NCBI GenBank assembly: GCA_022606425.2 | Contig: JAHDVF020001222.1 | Span: forward strand, 868,001 to 932,000 | DNA: 64,000 bases | Reading direction: 5' to 3' | Source of the DNA: Lepidostoma basale | Taxonomy: Eukaryota; Arthropoda; Insecta; Trichoptera; Lepidostomatidae | Shown: positions 10,797 to 21,490 of the stretch, in pieces | Position numbering within the stretch: the first letter of the stretch is position 1 | Layout: each line of letters opens with the position of its first letter | Notes under the pieces: model-generated | What the model was told of the DNA's origin: nothing | The model's database searches: none | The model's input: only the letters and a program-made list of their open reading frames with translations | Made by a program: the position numbers and the translations under genes

Positions 10797-10945
10797 TTAA
10801 CTAACTAACTAACCATCACGCCGTTTCTCCGGAGGGGTAGGCAGAGAGGATGGGCCGCCATACTGCCCTATCTTGACATACCTCTCTAGATTCATCTACA
10901 TTCATACATCGTAACATACACGTTCGTATATTATTCGCCGTCTTA
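10797..10945 (-). mobile_element. LINE-A 3' end
   Basis: (GTTA)n tail, stop, then the codons for 'WRPILSAYPSGETA' and 'CMLRCMNVDESREVCQDR' in one open minus-strand frame. Followed upstream by the S2 SINE. Confidence 0.8.
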
Positions 10946-10971
10946 AAGTAGGGTTCATATTCCTTCTTTAT

Positions 10972-11085
10972 AATCATTATTATGTAGAAGGAATCTGGTC
11001 GTGTCCAGGCTTGAACCCAAGTTCCCTGGATCAGGAGCCAAGCATCCCCCAGTTCAGTGATCCGCAACCAGTATGACGTGGTCAA
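10972..11085 (-). mobile_element. S2 SINE
   Basis: Minus strand contains a box-B-like GGGTTCAAGCCTGGACACG preceded by 'cttggctcctgatcc', matching the better copy at 44896-45065. The box A side is diverged. Lies directly upstream of the LINE-A 3' end. Confidence 0.65.
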
Positions 11086-11384
11086 ATACACATTGAAAAA
11101 TTATTTTTGTAATAGATAAATAAATTTAGAAATAATGTAGATAAATAAATTCTGACTTGTCAAATTCGAAAGGAATTTATAGAATTAAGTAACGACAGGA
11201 CGTTAAAACTTTACTTCTTCGAAGTTCCATTAGAAGTTTTCTGGATTTATTTAAATAAAGAATATCTTCGCATTTCCGACAAAGCCTTCTTAACACTACT
11301 TCCATTTTCGACGTCATTTTCATGTTAGCAAAGTTTTCAACTCTTGATAATTAAAAATGACCGGCGGTCATGTTTAATTCAATT

Positions 11385-11795
11385 TTTCAATTTATTCAAA
11401 AAAATTATAAACATTACAGAATAATGTCAATTCCAAATCGTTTATAATCACAATATACAAAATAATAATAACAATAAAAAAGATATACATATAATACAAT
11501 AAGAAAACAAATGGAGGACAATTAAAAAAATATTCGAGAACAATTTAGTAAAAATAAACATTGTTGTACAATAAGAAGAGAAGCAAATAACAATTTAATA
11601 CATAAGAGATAGATGCTTTCTGAGGGTAGCCTCACTATCGTGTAAGATGTCCACATCCGAAGAGATGCGGTTTAGAAGGATTATTGTCCTGCCCACGGGC
11701 ATTACCTTAGGTAGATTGGTTCTACACAGTGGCAGGTGAAATAATCTATGTTGCCTTTGTCGCAGATAATTGTCGGGGACAAACAAAGTCAAGTC
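11385..11795 (-). mobile_element. J1 LINE, 3' end with intact last exon-like frame
   Basis: An open minus-strand frame at 11595-11792 gives VPDNYLRQRQHRLFHLPLCR, TNLPKVMPVGRTIILLNRIS and SSDVDILHDSEATLRKHLSL, then a stop. This is the C-terminal tail of a jockey-like LINE (known families end in a short CRTN-containing tail). About 200 bp of A-rich 3' UTR follow to 11385. The copy is truncated just upstream, where an HHR-A fragment abuts. Confidence 0.75.
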
Positions 11796-11840
11796 ATTTT
11801 ATGTGAGTACATTAGCGTCATCAGGTGTAACAATATTTTT
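11790..11840 (-). repeat. HHR-A fragment
   Basis: The minus-strand block GTTACACCTGATGACGCTAA retains an intact CUGAUGA and part of helix II, but GAAAC and GUC are gone. Confidence 0.45.
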
Positions 11841-12421
11841 TTCGTTTATGTGGAGAGTTTTGACTACTGTTAAAATAAATTTTCTATATATATAAACTAA
11901 ACATTGTTATACCAAGTTTTAAATTTTAAGAGCTAAAAATATTTAATAAATTAAAGTGGAATATCAGCAGAGTTGCTTTTTCAATTTCAAGGTTTATTAC
12001 AATGAAATTCCACAGTGTTAATGCATTAAGCTTCAATAAAGGAGAGATAATAAAAATAAAAATAAATAAATAATATTTTGATAAATTTTAACTCAATACA
12101 TTAATTCATTTATCATGTGAAAACAACATCCAAATAAATATTGAGGTAGTTATTGTAATGTTAATTTTTTTGCGTTAGTTGGCCAAAAAAATTATTGATG
12201 TGATCTGGTCAGAACATCACCTTAAATTTCGTTTGACCGCTGAAATACAAATTCACAGAGAAAAGGATATTTAAATAGATGTATATTGCAGTTCGCTTTC
12301 GTGTGGGCCGGCTTCAAGTCCGATAGACAAGTACGCTTAGATGGAATTTTTAAATAAATCCTTCAATGTCAGTTAACCCTTTCGCATTCAAACGAACGGG
12401 CTTTAAATAATTTAGAAATTT

Positions 12422-12785
12422 TTTGTTTTTATCTTCTTCTTCCTCTTAGTTTACGTCGTATGACCTGTTTATGGCGGTGAGCTGTCCTGAGATGATGATA
12501 TCCAGTCATCTCTCCATCTTTTCGGCGGCCTTCCGGGTAATCTCTTGCTGCTGGGTTTTCTTCTGTACATTTTTTGCTATTCGTGTATTCTCCACGCGGT
12601 CCACGTGATCTCTCCAAAAGCGCCTTCTGCTTCTTCCCAATTTTACTATGTCTTAACACCATAGACATATCTTACCGTCTCATTTTCGATTCGATCTCTA
12701 AGTGTTCTGCCTGCGATGGAGGGTAGGGTTCACATTTATGCTACTCTGAGAAGGTTCTTAGTCTTATTGGTATCCCAATACGTCA
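12422..12785 (-). mobile_element. K LINE, C-terminal fragment
   Basis: Minus-strand pieces: 'PIMTYWDTNKTKNLLRVA', 'LPSIAGRTLRDRIENETVR', then the R.R.FW-like segment and 'EENPAARDYPEGRRKDGEMT', ending in a GAAGAAG-type tail at about 12430. Several frameshifts. Same family as 14163-14625. Confidence 0.7.
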
Positions 12786-12806
12786 TGATGGGGTGGAATT
12801 TATTAT

Positions 12807-12933
12807 GTATTTAGTGTGCTTTCACTTGTGTTTATGTTCGACCGGTTTCGGCAGCTTGCTGCTATCTTCTGGTCTAGGCAGCAAGCTGCCGAAACCGGTC
12901 GAACATAAACAGAAGTGGAAGCACACTAAATAC
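12807..12933. repeat. HHR-C near-perfect palindrome
   Basis: Arms of about 55 bp ('gtatttagtgtgc' to 'gcagcttgctgc' and the complement) around a ~15-bp centre. Each arm includes GCAGC-AA-GCUGCC, GAAAC, CGGUCG. On the minus strand the core is CAGAAGA (position 4 U to A); the plus-strand arm lacks the first core strand, so neither half alone is an intact ribozyme. Confidence 0.75.
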
Positions 12934-13026
12934 TTTGATCAAGAAATTTTGTATAATTTTTTTTTCGTTTTCATTATTTAAAATGAACTCGTACCAAGAA
13001 ATTTCAATTAAAAACATTAATTATTA

Positions 13027-13265
13027 AGAGTGGTAAGAGCTCTGATCCTATACCGAAGGTCTCGGCTTCGATTCCCGGCGATGGCAGTGTGAAGTGTGAT
13101 TGTCACACTGTCATTGGTCTGGTATATAATTCACGTGACAATATAATGTGATAGATTTGCTACCTATCATATGTCACGAGAATCAATTTAATAGCTAAAA
13201 ATGAATTATATACAGTAATTGGGTTCAAACGACCTGTTGTATGCAAGGAAATCAAAACAATAAAA
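13027..13265 (+). mobile_element. S1 SINE (tRNA-derived), nearly full length
   Basis: Head: AGAGTGGTAAGAGCTCTGA (box A region) and GCTTCGATTCCCGGCGATG (box B), about 35 bp apart, as in a tRNA. Then the family body: 'attgtcacactgtcattggt', 'tcacgtgacaat', 'gctacctatcatatgtcac', and a 3' part with 'cagtaattgggttcaa'. It lacks the first ~8 nt of the tRNA. Polymerase III transcription is expected for intact copies of such SINEs. Confidence 0.8.
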
Positions 13266-14160
13266 AAACAATGTACTGTGTTTAGTTTTATTTAAAGACA
13301 TATTAAAGTTTCTTTCTATGTTCGCCTTCACTTTGTGTTACGGATTCACAAGTAATTCACATATTAAAGTTATTAGTAGCAATGTATAATACCTACACTA
13401 CGCCGATAAAGGGAGGTTAATCGATGTCAGTTTAGTGGTCTCTAATTTTTTTAATGATTGTCGAGTTTGCTAGTTCTTTTGTAGGGCTTTGAGGACCCGA
13501 TGGGGTAAAAGAAGCGGTTTGAGTTATGTCACTGGTGGCTCCAGAGGCAGTATCTATCGGGCGCTGGGCTGTGATTGATGAATGATCCTTACACCGCTAA
13601 TGATGCAAACTCCGTGACGAGTATCTGTGACGGTTGCCATCTCACATACGTTAGCCGTTTGTCACCATTGAGTAGCAAGTGCATCTAAAACCCTACAAGA
13701 TCCACCGCATATACAAGCGTGTAATAATATTTTACGTTAAGCGCCTTAGTGTTTCTGATAAACTTGCTTCACAACAAATAAACGTGTATTTAATATATGT
13801 TGCCTGTTTTGTCTTGTAGTCTTCTACCCAATAGGCAAGTGTCATTCAAATACATTCTTATAAGGAGCAGAATGATTGCGCGGTACACTAAACTTTACTG
13901 AAATACATTTTGGTCTGTTGGAGATGTATGCATAAATGACTACCGATGTGTAGGACTTGACGGTTTTGTTCAGATCGGCATTGACCCGACAGCTAAACGT
14001 GATTTTTTAACAACCTCTAGAACGATCATGATATTTGTAAGATTCATATCAGGAGTGATGGATTGTGATTTGGTTTTCTAGAGAGAATGAAATATTTTAC
14101 CTCTGTCACCTATGTGTCACACTTTATTATCTTATTCTCTGACGATAAATCTTTCAGAGA
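13266..14160. other. unassigned stretch
   Basis: No recognised frame or repeat. 13480-13700 is less AT-rich and may be unique host DNA or an old element. A block near 13310-13350 ('ttctatgttcgccttcac') recurs at 22475 and 60440, so part of this is repetitive. Confidence 0.35.
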
Positions 14161-14162
14161 CA

Positions 14163-14625
14163 TCTTCTTCTTCTTCAGCTTGTTGTGACCGTCCACTCCT
14201 GAACGTACTCCTCACGTATTTCCCCCCCTCCTATCCTGAGAGATACGCATCCAGACACTTCCTGCACTCTTCCGGAAATCGCCGCGCCCTTTTCTTTTCT
14301 GACATACTTCTCTCGCTTCCGCAACATTTATACATGGCGGCCTTCCTGGTAATCTCTTGCTACTTGGGTTTTCATCTTTAAATTTTTTTTCAATTCTTGT
14401 ATTCTTCATGCAGTTCATAGGGTCTCTCCAAAAGCGCCTTCTGCTTCTTTCCCATCTTACTATGTCCTCAACACCATATACAGACCTTATCGTTTCATTT
14501 CTGATCCAATCTCTGAAGGTTTTGCCTATGATGGAGCGTAGGGTTTGCATTTCTGCTACTCTAAGAAGGTTCTCAGTTCTATTGGTATCGGCTCTGACCT
14601 CTATTCCATACGTCATAATGGGGCG
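14163..14625 (-). mobile_element. K LINE, best C-terminal copy
   Basis: A single open minus-strand frame of 134 codons (14212-14616) reads MTYGIEVRADTNRTENLLRV, EMQTLRSIIGKTFRDWIRNE, then VEDIVRWERSRRRFWRDPM and KRLPGRPPC. This is the region following the RT domain of a LINE ORF2-like protein (known families have '.YG.E.R' at the start of this block and GRPP near the end). Tail GAAGAAGAAG at 14163-14176. The copy is truncated upstream, so it lacks the RT, but the absence of stops suggests a fairly recent insertion. Confidence 0.8.
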
Positions 14626-14684
14626 AACGCATGCCTTGTATATCCTGACTTTTCACATAATTCATTAATAGTTTCTTAATATTC

Positions 14685-14815
14685 TTCTTCTTCGATGGCC
14701 TATATCGAGCCATAGCGACCATTATTTCTCGCCACCAACTGCTCGTGTTCTCTGCTTCGACTCTTCATCTTGGCATTTGTAACAATTTCGCTGCGTCTCT
14801 CTCAACTTCATCCTC
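14685..14815 (-). mobile_element. LINE C-terminal fragment, unassigned family
   Basis: Minus strand gives EDEVERDAAKLLQMPR, stop, RVEAENTSSWWREIMVAMAR, then YRPSKKK with GAAGAAGAAG tail. The spacing of Trp and basic residues and the tail resemble K/L/M ends, but the sequence differs. Confidence 0.45.
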
Positions 14816-14999
14816 ATATTGTAAGTCTTAAAATGAATCTTCTACCACCTGGGCTCCACTCCAACATCCTTTATGGGGTTAATTAATATAATTTATAGAA
14901 GTTTGGCAAATTATTTTTATTGATTTTCGAAGAAATGCCTTCAAAGAAACAGTGTCGCTGCATGGCAGTCAAAAATAATTGATCAATTCATCAAAGGAA

Positions 15000-15240
15000 G
15001 ATGCCAGCAGTTTACATTGTCCAGCATCGGCCGTCCCAAAGCGGTGACTGCTTGTCGGGTTTTTTAGCTCATTCTGTGGACCATGTACGGGGGCCTGCTT
15101 TCTGGATTGCGGGGGCCGAAACGGGTCACATCAGTGCCACCCAGGAATATTTCTTTCAAGCCACTCGTCTTATAAAAAAGAAAAATAGTTTAAAAAAATA
15201 CATTAGGATCTGAATCAACCCAAAAATCATTAATGTGAAT
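15000..15240. other. unassigned GC-richer stretch
   Basis: A 70-codon plus-strand frame starts at 15001 with no recognised similarity. Composition near 15020-15150 is distinctly GC-richer than its flanks. I cannot say whether this is host or element. Confidence 0.25.
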
Positions 15241-15514
15241 ATTCAAATCAAATCATATAAAAATAGTTTATTATCCTCAACACACATTACAAAAAATATT
15301 AGTATATACAAATAATATCAGGAAAGCATGAGATGGTTCGACATTAGGAAGCAAGGTACTCTCTAAAGTCAAGAGTATTTGTCTTCTGAACGTCTTTAAT
15401 ATATTCACGTTTAAATTTAATACATTAACGTTGTTAATTGAAATTTCTTGATAGAAGTTAATTGTAAATAATGAAAATAAAATAAGCACTAAAAAAATGC
15501 TTTATGTTTAATAT

Positions 15515-15660
15515 GTATTTATTGTTTCTTGAACAATGATGTAAAACTCCATATTAAATAATCAATACGAATGAAAACGTCTGTTTTCTAGAAGTTTTAT
15601 TATATTTGTGAAACATGTCGTTCACATCAAATAGTAATCAGACCTCCTCAGGTAACCAGA
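15515..15660. repeat. HHR-H element, partial
   Basis: Family tail ('attgtttcttgaacaatgat', 'ccatattaaataatcaat') then 'ctgttttctagaagttttat' and GAAACATGTC on the plus strand at about 15608-15620. The second arm is missing. Confidence 0.5.
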
Positions 15661-15729
15661 AAATTCCAGCAAGCTGCTCGAACTGATCGACGTCGTATGT
15701 GGAATTCAACTAAATATATATTATTAAGA

Positions 15730-16045
15730 AGTTAACTAACTAACTAACCATCACGCCGTTTCGCCGGAGCGGTAGGCAGAGAGGATGGATCGCCACATTG
15801 TTCTATCCTGACATAACTCTCGCGCCTCTTCTACATTCACACATCGTGACATGCACGCCCGTCGATTGTTCCTACTTCGAACATGGTCGCCTTTCAGTGA
15901 TTGATTAATTTGGTCATGCTATATCTTCCTTGGCCTTCGTCGACTTCTTTTTCCATTCACACTACTTGTATATATCTTTTTAACCATTCTTTTTCATCCA
16001 TTCGTTCCATATCCCCAAACCATATTAAGAAGTTTTTTATAAATA
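15730..16045 (-). mobile_element. LINE-A 3' end
   Basis: (GTTA)n tail at 15733-15749, stop, then the last ~90 codons up to the RWFG region on the minus strand, with several stops. Ends inside the 'FGHMER' block. Confidence 0.75.
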
Positions 16046-16239
16046 AATTTATTTTTATAATACACATTATAAATATTGTAAAATAAACTCAATACTATTA
16101 ATAATAATAAAAAAACTTTTAGGTAAATACATATAAGGCGTTAACACTGTGGAATTCCATAAAAAATACTTCATATAAAATATACATGATCAAGACACAA
16201 TTAAACCATTTCGTTAATCCATTTTCTTCTGTCGCCTAT

Positions 16240-16370
16240 TCTCACTCCACCACATCTATTATATCTTTTCTTATTATCACTTTTTATTATCGTCCCTCTG
16301 ACGTCAGCGATCACTGTCGCGAATGCTTTCCTGGAGTGGTTTCCCGTTACCTTCTCCAGGTATGTATTGA
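16240..16370 (-). repeat. probable interspersed repeat fragment
   Basis: Minus strand contains ACCTGGAGAAGGTAACGGG followed by 'aaaccactccagg', a block that I recall as recurrent in invertebrate LINE/SINE repeats. Nothing else anchors the family; treat as tentative. Confidence 0.25.
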
Positions 16371-16990
16371 TTAAATTCGTGTTAATCTGTGTTTTTGTTC
16401 AGTTTTTATATTACCCTGGTGAAGCTTGGTACAAGCGAAACTATTCCGTGGTTAATAACAGAGCGTTTTTATTGTTTTTTTTATATGTTTCTAAAGAAAA
16501 AATAGTTTCACCGATAATCTAGGTTAGGTTACGTTATAATCTTTCGTAGTAAAATATTGCTGTCTTGCATCATATTTTTCTATTCTTGATTTTACTTGTA
16601 TATATAAACTATTCTGGATCTTGGGTATCATTATCTTTTGGTATCTTCTTTGATTGACTTTTCCCAAGTAGGTTTCCACTACCGTGAAAACGAAAACGAC
16701 CTTTGGTCAAAGGGATCCAAGATGTGAGATATCAGAAAGTCCAATTCCACCAAACCATGACAGACTACCACGCACATACTCGTATAGGAGATTGTTATAA
16801 ACAAAACTGGATGCCTTTGAATTGTGGATATATTGTAGAATGTCAAGAAATTATGGATACAAAATATTATGTTATGAACGGAGAAGAACTACAGTAAATG
16901 AAAAAATACAAATAGTTATCGTGACGAAAAAACGCAGGAAACTGATTATCTAAGATAATCAAATGATTTTACTGAAATCTCTTGATGGAA
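16371..16990. other. unassigned stretch
   Basis: A 64-codon plus-strand frame (16703-16897) shows no recognisable domain. Otherwise AT-rich with no repeat recognised. Confidence 0.35.
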
Positions 16991-17120
16991 GTTCATTTAA
17001 AATAATAATGAAATAAAACGATGTTTTTTAACTACTTCCACTTTTGTCTTTATTTAGACAGCGACCGATTTCGCCAGGCTCGCTGGCATCGACAGACTGG
17101 TAACACTATTGTAAACTTAG
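16990..17120 (-). repeat. HHR-B element
   Basis: Minus strand: CUGUCGA, extra U, helix II GCCAG-CGAGC-CUGGC, GAAAU, CG, GUC, then GCUGUC. Flanked by the family arm 'ggaagtagttaaaaaacatc'. The core differs from the hammerhead consensus at position 6 (A to U), and the copy at 50405-50565 shares this change, so it is family-wide rather than random decay. Confidence 0.55.
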
Positions 17121-17394
17121 TCCTTTATATACATACAGATCAGGGGTGGTAAACATGATTCTATACAAAATTAATCTTCAAATATTTATGTAATTTTTTT
17201 CTGAATTTAACTATTGGTATTACAGGTATTCTTGGAGGTTCGTATTTAATACAATGGGTTTTAATTTTAATTTTAATTTTTTATATTTTTTATATATATA
17301 TTTTTTTATTATCGAAGGTAAAATTCATGGAAATCTAAGGTAAAATGAAAATCTGAGGTGATTATCTAAGGTAAAATTCATGGAAAATAAAGTA

Positions 17395-17510
17395 TCGGGA
17401 GAAAAAATAATCCGGGCTAGAAAACCTCTGACAATCGTTCAACTGCAGCACAATATCTCTAATTAGAGCTGCTGTACCCAAAGGAAAGAAACAAGAAGAA
17501 GAAAAAAATC
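17395..17510 (+). mobile_element. possible LINE tail fragment
   Basis: A short block ending in 'gaaagaaacaagaagaagaaa' with preceding basic codons (CTQRKETRRR) looks like the AAG-tailed end of a K/L/M-type LINE. Too short to assign. Confidence 0.3.
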
Positions 17511-17939
17511 TTAGTAAGACACATATTTTCACAATTTGTCACGGACGCTACTGTCTCCGGTACCTAATATTACATTATACATATTTGGGTGTACAAACTG
17601 GAGTACCTGTCCTGACAGGTATCGCAGAATGACGTTCTTAATCATAAAAAAATCAACACATATCAAAATTACTTGGCAATCGGTCCAAATGAATCTTACA
17701 CGCAAAATGGTGGACCTTACTCACGGTTGGTTAATAATTTAAAAAAATATAATAAAATTTATTATGAATATTTTAATTAATTTTATTGTTTCGATTAAAA
17801 TTTAACAGAATTTCATATTTTTTACGATAAGATTTTAAAAATAAAAAAAAGTTTGTTCATGGTAAATTTACTTTACAAAACCAACAGCAAGACTAGATAG
17901 TTATGAAAATAAATCCATAGAAATAATTGATCTTGGAGA

Positions 17940-18335
17940 CATAATTTTGATAGGCGGTTGTATACACAACTCAGAAATCCTGAGTGATGTAGGTCTGTTC
18001 ATCCCTGATCTTCGACAAAAGGGCCATAGATTGTTTTATCTCCCACGATGCAGAACCAACCTGCCAATGGTTATGCCGGTAGGTAGAGCAATATTTTTGC
18101 TAATTCGTATCACCTCGGAATTTGATGTACGAGTATTTTGTGATAGTCTGGGTCACCTGAGGGAAGCATTGTCCTTATTTTAATTGTATATTCATTTTAT
18201 TAATTTGTCATGTATCTTATGTTTCACGCTCTTTTTTATTATTTTATTATGTTTTACTTATTATTGTGTATCTCCAACTTGTGTCCTTAGTGTATTGGAA
18301 AATAATTCAAATAAATAAATGATAAATAATAAATG
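17940..18335 (+). mobile_element. J1 LINE, 3' end
   Basis: Open plus-strand frame 17947-18183 encodes HNSEILSDVGLFIPDLRQKG, HRLFYLPRCRTNLPMVMPVG and RAIFLLIRITSEFDVRVFCD, then LGHLREALSLF and a stop, followed by ~150 bp UTR ending in 'aataaatgataaat'. It is the jockey-like C-terminal tail. Compared with other J1 copies (61395-61420) this copy has a 6-bp insertion that creates TACGAGTA at 18128-18135. Confidence 0.75.
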
Positions 18336-18497
18336 ATAAATGAAATATGATGACAGGATTCTTGCTTCACAATAATAAGCTTTATTTATGCTCACATAAG
18401 GAATTCTATGAAATTTCTAACTCTTTGATTTAAATATTTAGTATTAAGCTTTTTAAAAGCATAAAAAAAAACGTTATTAATAATAATATATTATCCT

Positions 18498-18692
18498 ATA
18501 CTATCCTATAAGACCTGCGTCCTCTGGACAATGGCAGGCGAAAAGCTAATCAGATAACAAGTCGCTAGAGGCTAGAGGTGGATCGGTCACACCCGAGATG
18601 AAACCCAGACTGCATCGCTCAGGGCAGACTAGACTGGTCCCCTATGGGGATAAAGAGGAAGCGAGGCAGACCTAGAGCCACCTGGAGAAGGT
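18498..18692 (+). mobile_element. M LINE fragment (5' half of a chimera)
   Basis: Plus strand encodes, in pieces, 'SSGQWQAKS', 'RWIGHTRDET', 'WSPMGIKRKRGRPRATWRR', matching the M family at 56800-57110. It breaks exactly after the ATWRR codons, where N sequence starts. Confidence 0.7.
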
Positions 18693-18915
18693 GGGTAGTC
18701 AACCACCGGGTAGGGACTCTAAAGTGGCAATGGGCAGGTCACGTAGCCAAAGGCTGCTGCTGACTTGGAGACCGTGGATGGCAAAGAGAAGGGCAGGGCA
18801 ACTCCAAACATAATGGAATGATGACCTAAACAGACATGTCGGAATAAGACAGAGTGGCGTGGAAGCGAATAGAGGAGGCCTTTGTCCAGGAGGGGACGGT
18901 CTTAGGCTGAAGAAG
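18693..18915 (+). mobile_element. N LINE fragment (3' half of a chimera)
   Basis: Begins 'WVVNHRVGTLKWQWAGHVAK', then the 'DLNRHVGIRQSGVEANRGG' region and ends with an AAG tail. The corresponding N block is seen at 49195-49460. Joined to M with no gap. Confidence 0.7.
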
Positions 18916-18934
18916 AAGAAAATGGATTATGCAG

Positions 18935-19060
18935 TTGAATAACTTTTTGGAAACATTGTATTTTCATAACAATTTTTTGTATTTATCACAAACGTGTTTC
19001 GGGACACAAAATTCCCTTCTTCAGTGTGTTAATTTTAACAGTTAAATGTTATTGATTTAT
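18935..19060 (-). mobile_element. HHR-E element
   Basis: Contains the complete HHR-E motif (separate entry) with a family arm 'tattttcataaca' that also occurs next to the degenerate relative at 22540-22615. Followed by 'aacagttaaatgttattg'. Confidence 0.55.
18985..19029 (-). ncRNA. hammerhead-like motif, family E
   Basis: Minus strand: helix I strand ACACA, CUGAAGA, extra A, helix II GGGA...UCCC, GAAAC, AC, GUU, then UGUG. All core positions agree with the hammerhead consensus CUGANGA/GAAA/UH. Helix I gives four pairs (A-U, C-G, A-U, C-G). Helix III is minimal with a self-complementary ACACGU-type loop; cleavage would follow U at 18991. H17 = U is allowed but usually slower than C. Confidence 0.65.
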
Positions 19061-19494
19061 TAATTATATACTAAATGACAAGTGAAAAAGTGGAGGGGAG
19101 AAAAATTAATTTAGCGGCAGGGTAAATTGTTGTGTAGTTGGAATTATGAGACAGGAGAAATAAATCAACAATGGGACTAAAAGTACCCAAACCTTTTAAT
19201 ACCCAAAAATTTAGATTATTTAAAGTAATATTTTAAAGTTATAAATAGGCAGTGTTTAATATTCTCCTTCCAAATTATTGATAAACATATATTTTTTAAC
19301 ATTGATTCTTTTTTTATTTGGTTCTGATTATGAAAATTTGCTTTGGTTCATGTGGTGCACCCGTAAATTTGGAGATATTTCGTGTATAAGTGAATTGTTT
19401 GGTCAATTTGATTGTTTCCGCACTTCATAATATTTATGACACGATATACGTTTTTACAGTTTTGATGTAAAATTACGTAAGTTTTTTCGTTTAT

Positions 19495-19975
19495 ATAAAG
19501 AATTTTGACAGATGTAAAAATAAATTCTTCGTTTGTTCCAATGATAATTTGAATAAATTTTTCAATAATATTTTTAATTTCTTGTTGGTGTTGGGCTTTT
19601 TTAAGTGCCTAATTACAGTTTATTTAAAAAAAAAACGGTGGATACGTATAGTATAAATTAAATAAACACAAATGTCCGGATCGTCCAGCTGACAACATGC
19701 ACCATCTAAACGAAAATTATGCGTTTAATTATTTTTATTTTGTTATTTTATATCATTGCATTTTATATAATTTGTTTTAGATATATTTTGTAGACATTGG
19801 ACGAAAGAAGTGTGCGCGGGAGATTTCTATTGGTGGCGATGAGGTTTGCAACCCATCACACCGCGTCTCTCGCGGGGGCGAAAACAGAAGGATGGTGTGT
19901 CTCATCGGTTAAAATGTGGCAGTCCATTCTTTACGTCTACCCTTTCGGGGAGACGGCTTGATGGTTAGTTAATTT
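19495..19975 (+). mobile_element. P retroposon, long copy
   Basis: Shares with 54640-55222 a 5' AT-rich region ('aacggtggatacgt', 'aaattaaataaacaca', 'gtccggatcgtcca'), the hairpin head (about 19838-19885), and the ~55-bp LINE-A-like 3' end. The GTTA tail is short here. No coding capacity. The strong inverted pair in the head (CGCGGGAGA with TCTCTCGCG) implies a stable RNA hairpin. Confidence 0.7.
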
Positions 19976-19989
19976 AGTTTTTTCTCTTG

Positions 19990-20435
19990 AATAAATTGCA
20001 ATTGTAAATGAAGTTTTTCTTATAATTTTAATTTCATTTGTGAAAGATAAATGTTGATTATTAAGTTGGCGTAGCTGACCAGACAATAAATGAAACAGAA
20101 ATGACAGTCCTAACGATTCATATATACGGATTCATTCATAGGCTCAGTAAATCATTTCCTTCCCGCCGAGGAACATAAATCTTCATTCCCGGCCATTTTC
20201 AATCAGGGCCTCTTATCCGCATCAATTAGCCACGCATTGTTAATTTATTACACGTCATTGTTTATTACCGAGTGGTCCAACGAAACGTAGACTCGTTAAT
20301 CAAGTAGACATGAACTGATTACTAAAGGAAACGTGACAAAGCAAAGGCTGGATTGCATTTATATAGAAATTATTAAGAATCAGCTATTTAATTTGGAACA
20401 CTGTAATGATAATTGTGTAGATTTTTCCGGTTGGT
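19990..20435. other. unassigned stretch
   Basis: Region 20060-20330 has near-average base composition and no recognised repeat; it may be unique sequence. No gene feature seen. Confidence 0.35.
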
Positions 20436-20436
20436 A

Positions 20437-20605
20437 GTAACATGTTTTTGGGATCTTTTTGGACTGATATTTTAGAGATTTCAGGATGGTTATTTGATAT
20501 AACCACCCTGAAGATGGAGACTGCAACAATCTTCGAAATATCGGTCCAGAAAGAGGAGTTACACGATTTTCCCCGTATCTTTTTAAAATCCCAAAAAACA
20601 TATTT
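20437..20605. repeat. HHR-I palindromic element
   Basis: Inverted arms: 'catgtttttgggatcttttt' on the left, complement near 20583-20602. The right half carries a full hammerhead-like core on the plus strand; the left half has a decayed one on the minus strand. Confidence 0.6.
20502..20552 (+). ncRNA. hammerhead-like motif, family I
   Basis: CUGAAGA (20508-20514), extra U, helix II GGAGA...UCUUC (with one G-U), GAAAU, AUCG, GUC (20544-20546). Core matches consensus. Helix III is U-G plus A-U with a 4-nt loop. Helix I is short: 5' side ACCAC against CAGAA is not convincing, so folding is uncertain. Confidence 0.45.
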
Positions 20606-20689
20606 CCTATTATAATATAATATTTTTTGGTAAGCTTAAGTAAGGCCTTAACACTGGAATTTCACACTGGCAAATTTTTTTATGAACTA

Positions 20690-20890
20690 AAACAAACAAC
20701 TGTTTTTACTGAGATCTCTTTATGGAAATTCATTTTAAATAATAATTAAATAAAATGATGTTTTTTTAACTACTTCCACTTTTGTCTTCATTTTGACAGC
20801 GGGCCTGGCGAAACAGGTCGCTGTCGAAATAAAGACAATAGTGGAAGTAGTTAAAAAAAACATCGTTTTATTTAATTATTAACTAAAACA
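20690..20890. repeat. HHR-B palindromic element
   Basis: Arms with 'tgtttttttaactacttcca' on the left and complement at about 20845-20870, meeting at a centre with CCUGGCGAAACAGGUCGCUGUCG on the plus strand split across 20803-20827. Left ribozyme half is deleted. Parent family at 16990-17120. Confidence 0.6.
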
Positions 20891-21022
20891 ATGTTTTTTC
20901 AATTCTGAGTTTATTTTTTTCGACATCTTTCGAAAGTTTTGCACCTTCGTCATTGGGAAAACAATATAAACTTGGGTTTATATCGTTCTACCGATGATAA
21001 AGGTCGAAAATAAAACCTTAGA
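20891..21022. repeat. HHR-D palindromic element
   Basis: Left arm: 'tgagtttatttttttcgaca' with UUCGAAA on the minus strand and 'caccttcgtcattggga'; right arm is a decayed inverted copy ('ctaccgatgataaaggtcga'). Core strand reads CCAAUGA on the minus strand, two changes from consensus. Confidence 0.5.
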
Positions 21023-21024
21023 AA

Positions 21025-21490
21025 CAACTAACTTACCATCACCCTGTTTTCCCGGAGGGGTAGGCAGAAAGGATAGACCTCCAAACCGTTCTATCTTGAC
21101 ATATCTCACTTGATTCTTCCACATTCATACATCGAAACATGCATGCTCGTCAATTTTTCCGACTTCGAATGTGACCGCCTTTCTGTATTTGATTAATTTA
21201 GCCATACCATGATTCTCTTGGTCTTCCACGGCTTCTCTTTCCACTCACACTGGTGTATACACCATTTTAAAAAGTCTTCCCTCGTCTATTCGATCCATAT
21301 GTGAAAACCATCTCAGGGATCTTTTTTTAATTTTACTTATGATGCAATCATCTGCTTTACATTTTTTCCTTATTTCATTGTTAGGAATTCTATCTTATTT
21401 CGTTTTCCCTTTTTTTCTTTTTCTACGGCATTTATCCTACTTTCATCCTTTTTTGCCTGCTCCAAGCCTTATATCCATACACAAGGGTTG
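21025..21490 (-). mobile_element. LINE-A 3' end, long copy
   Basis: Tail at 21028-21036, stop, then the last ~150 codons on the minus strand (EEARE.CQDR, FGHMER, 'SLRR', 'LMYG') with many stops and an internal deletion at about 21400. Part of the same subfamily as 32300-32620 and 55895-56395, which share 'cgacttcgaatgt' rather than the 'actcctcac' version. Confidence 0.75.

Noticed and set aside
16703..16897. Small protein gene
   Set aside because: 64-codon frame without recognisable similarity, promoter or splice context; length is not unusual by chance.
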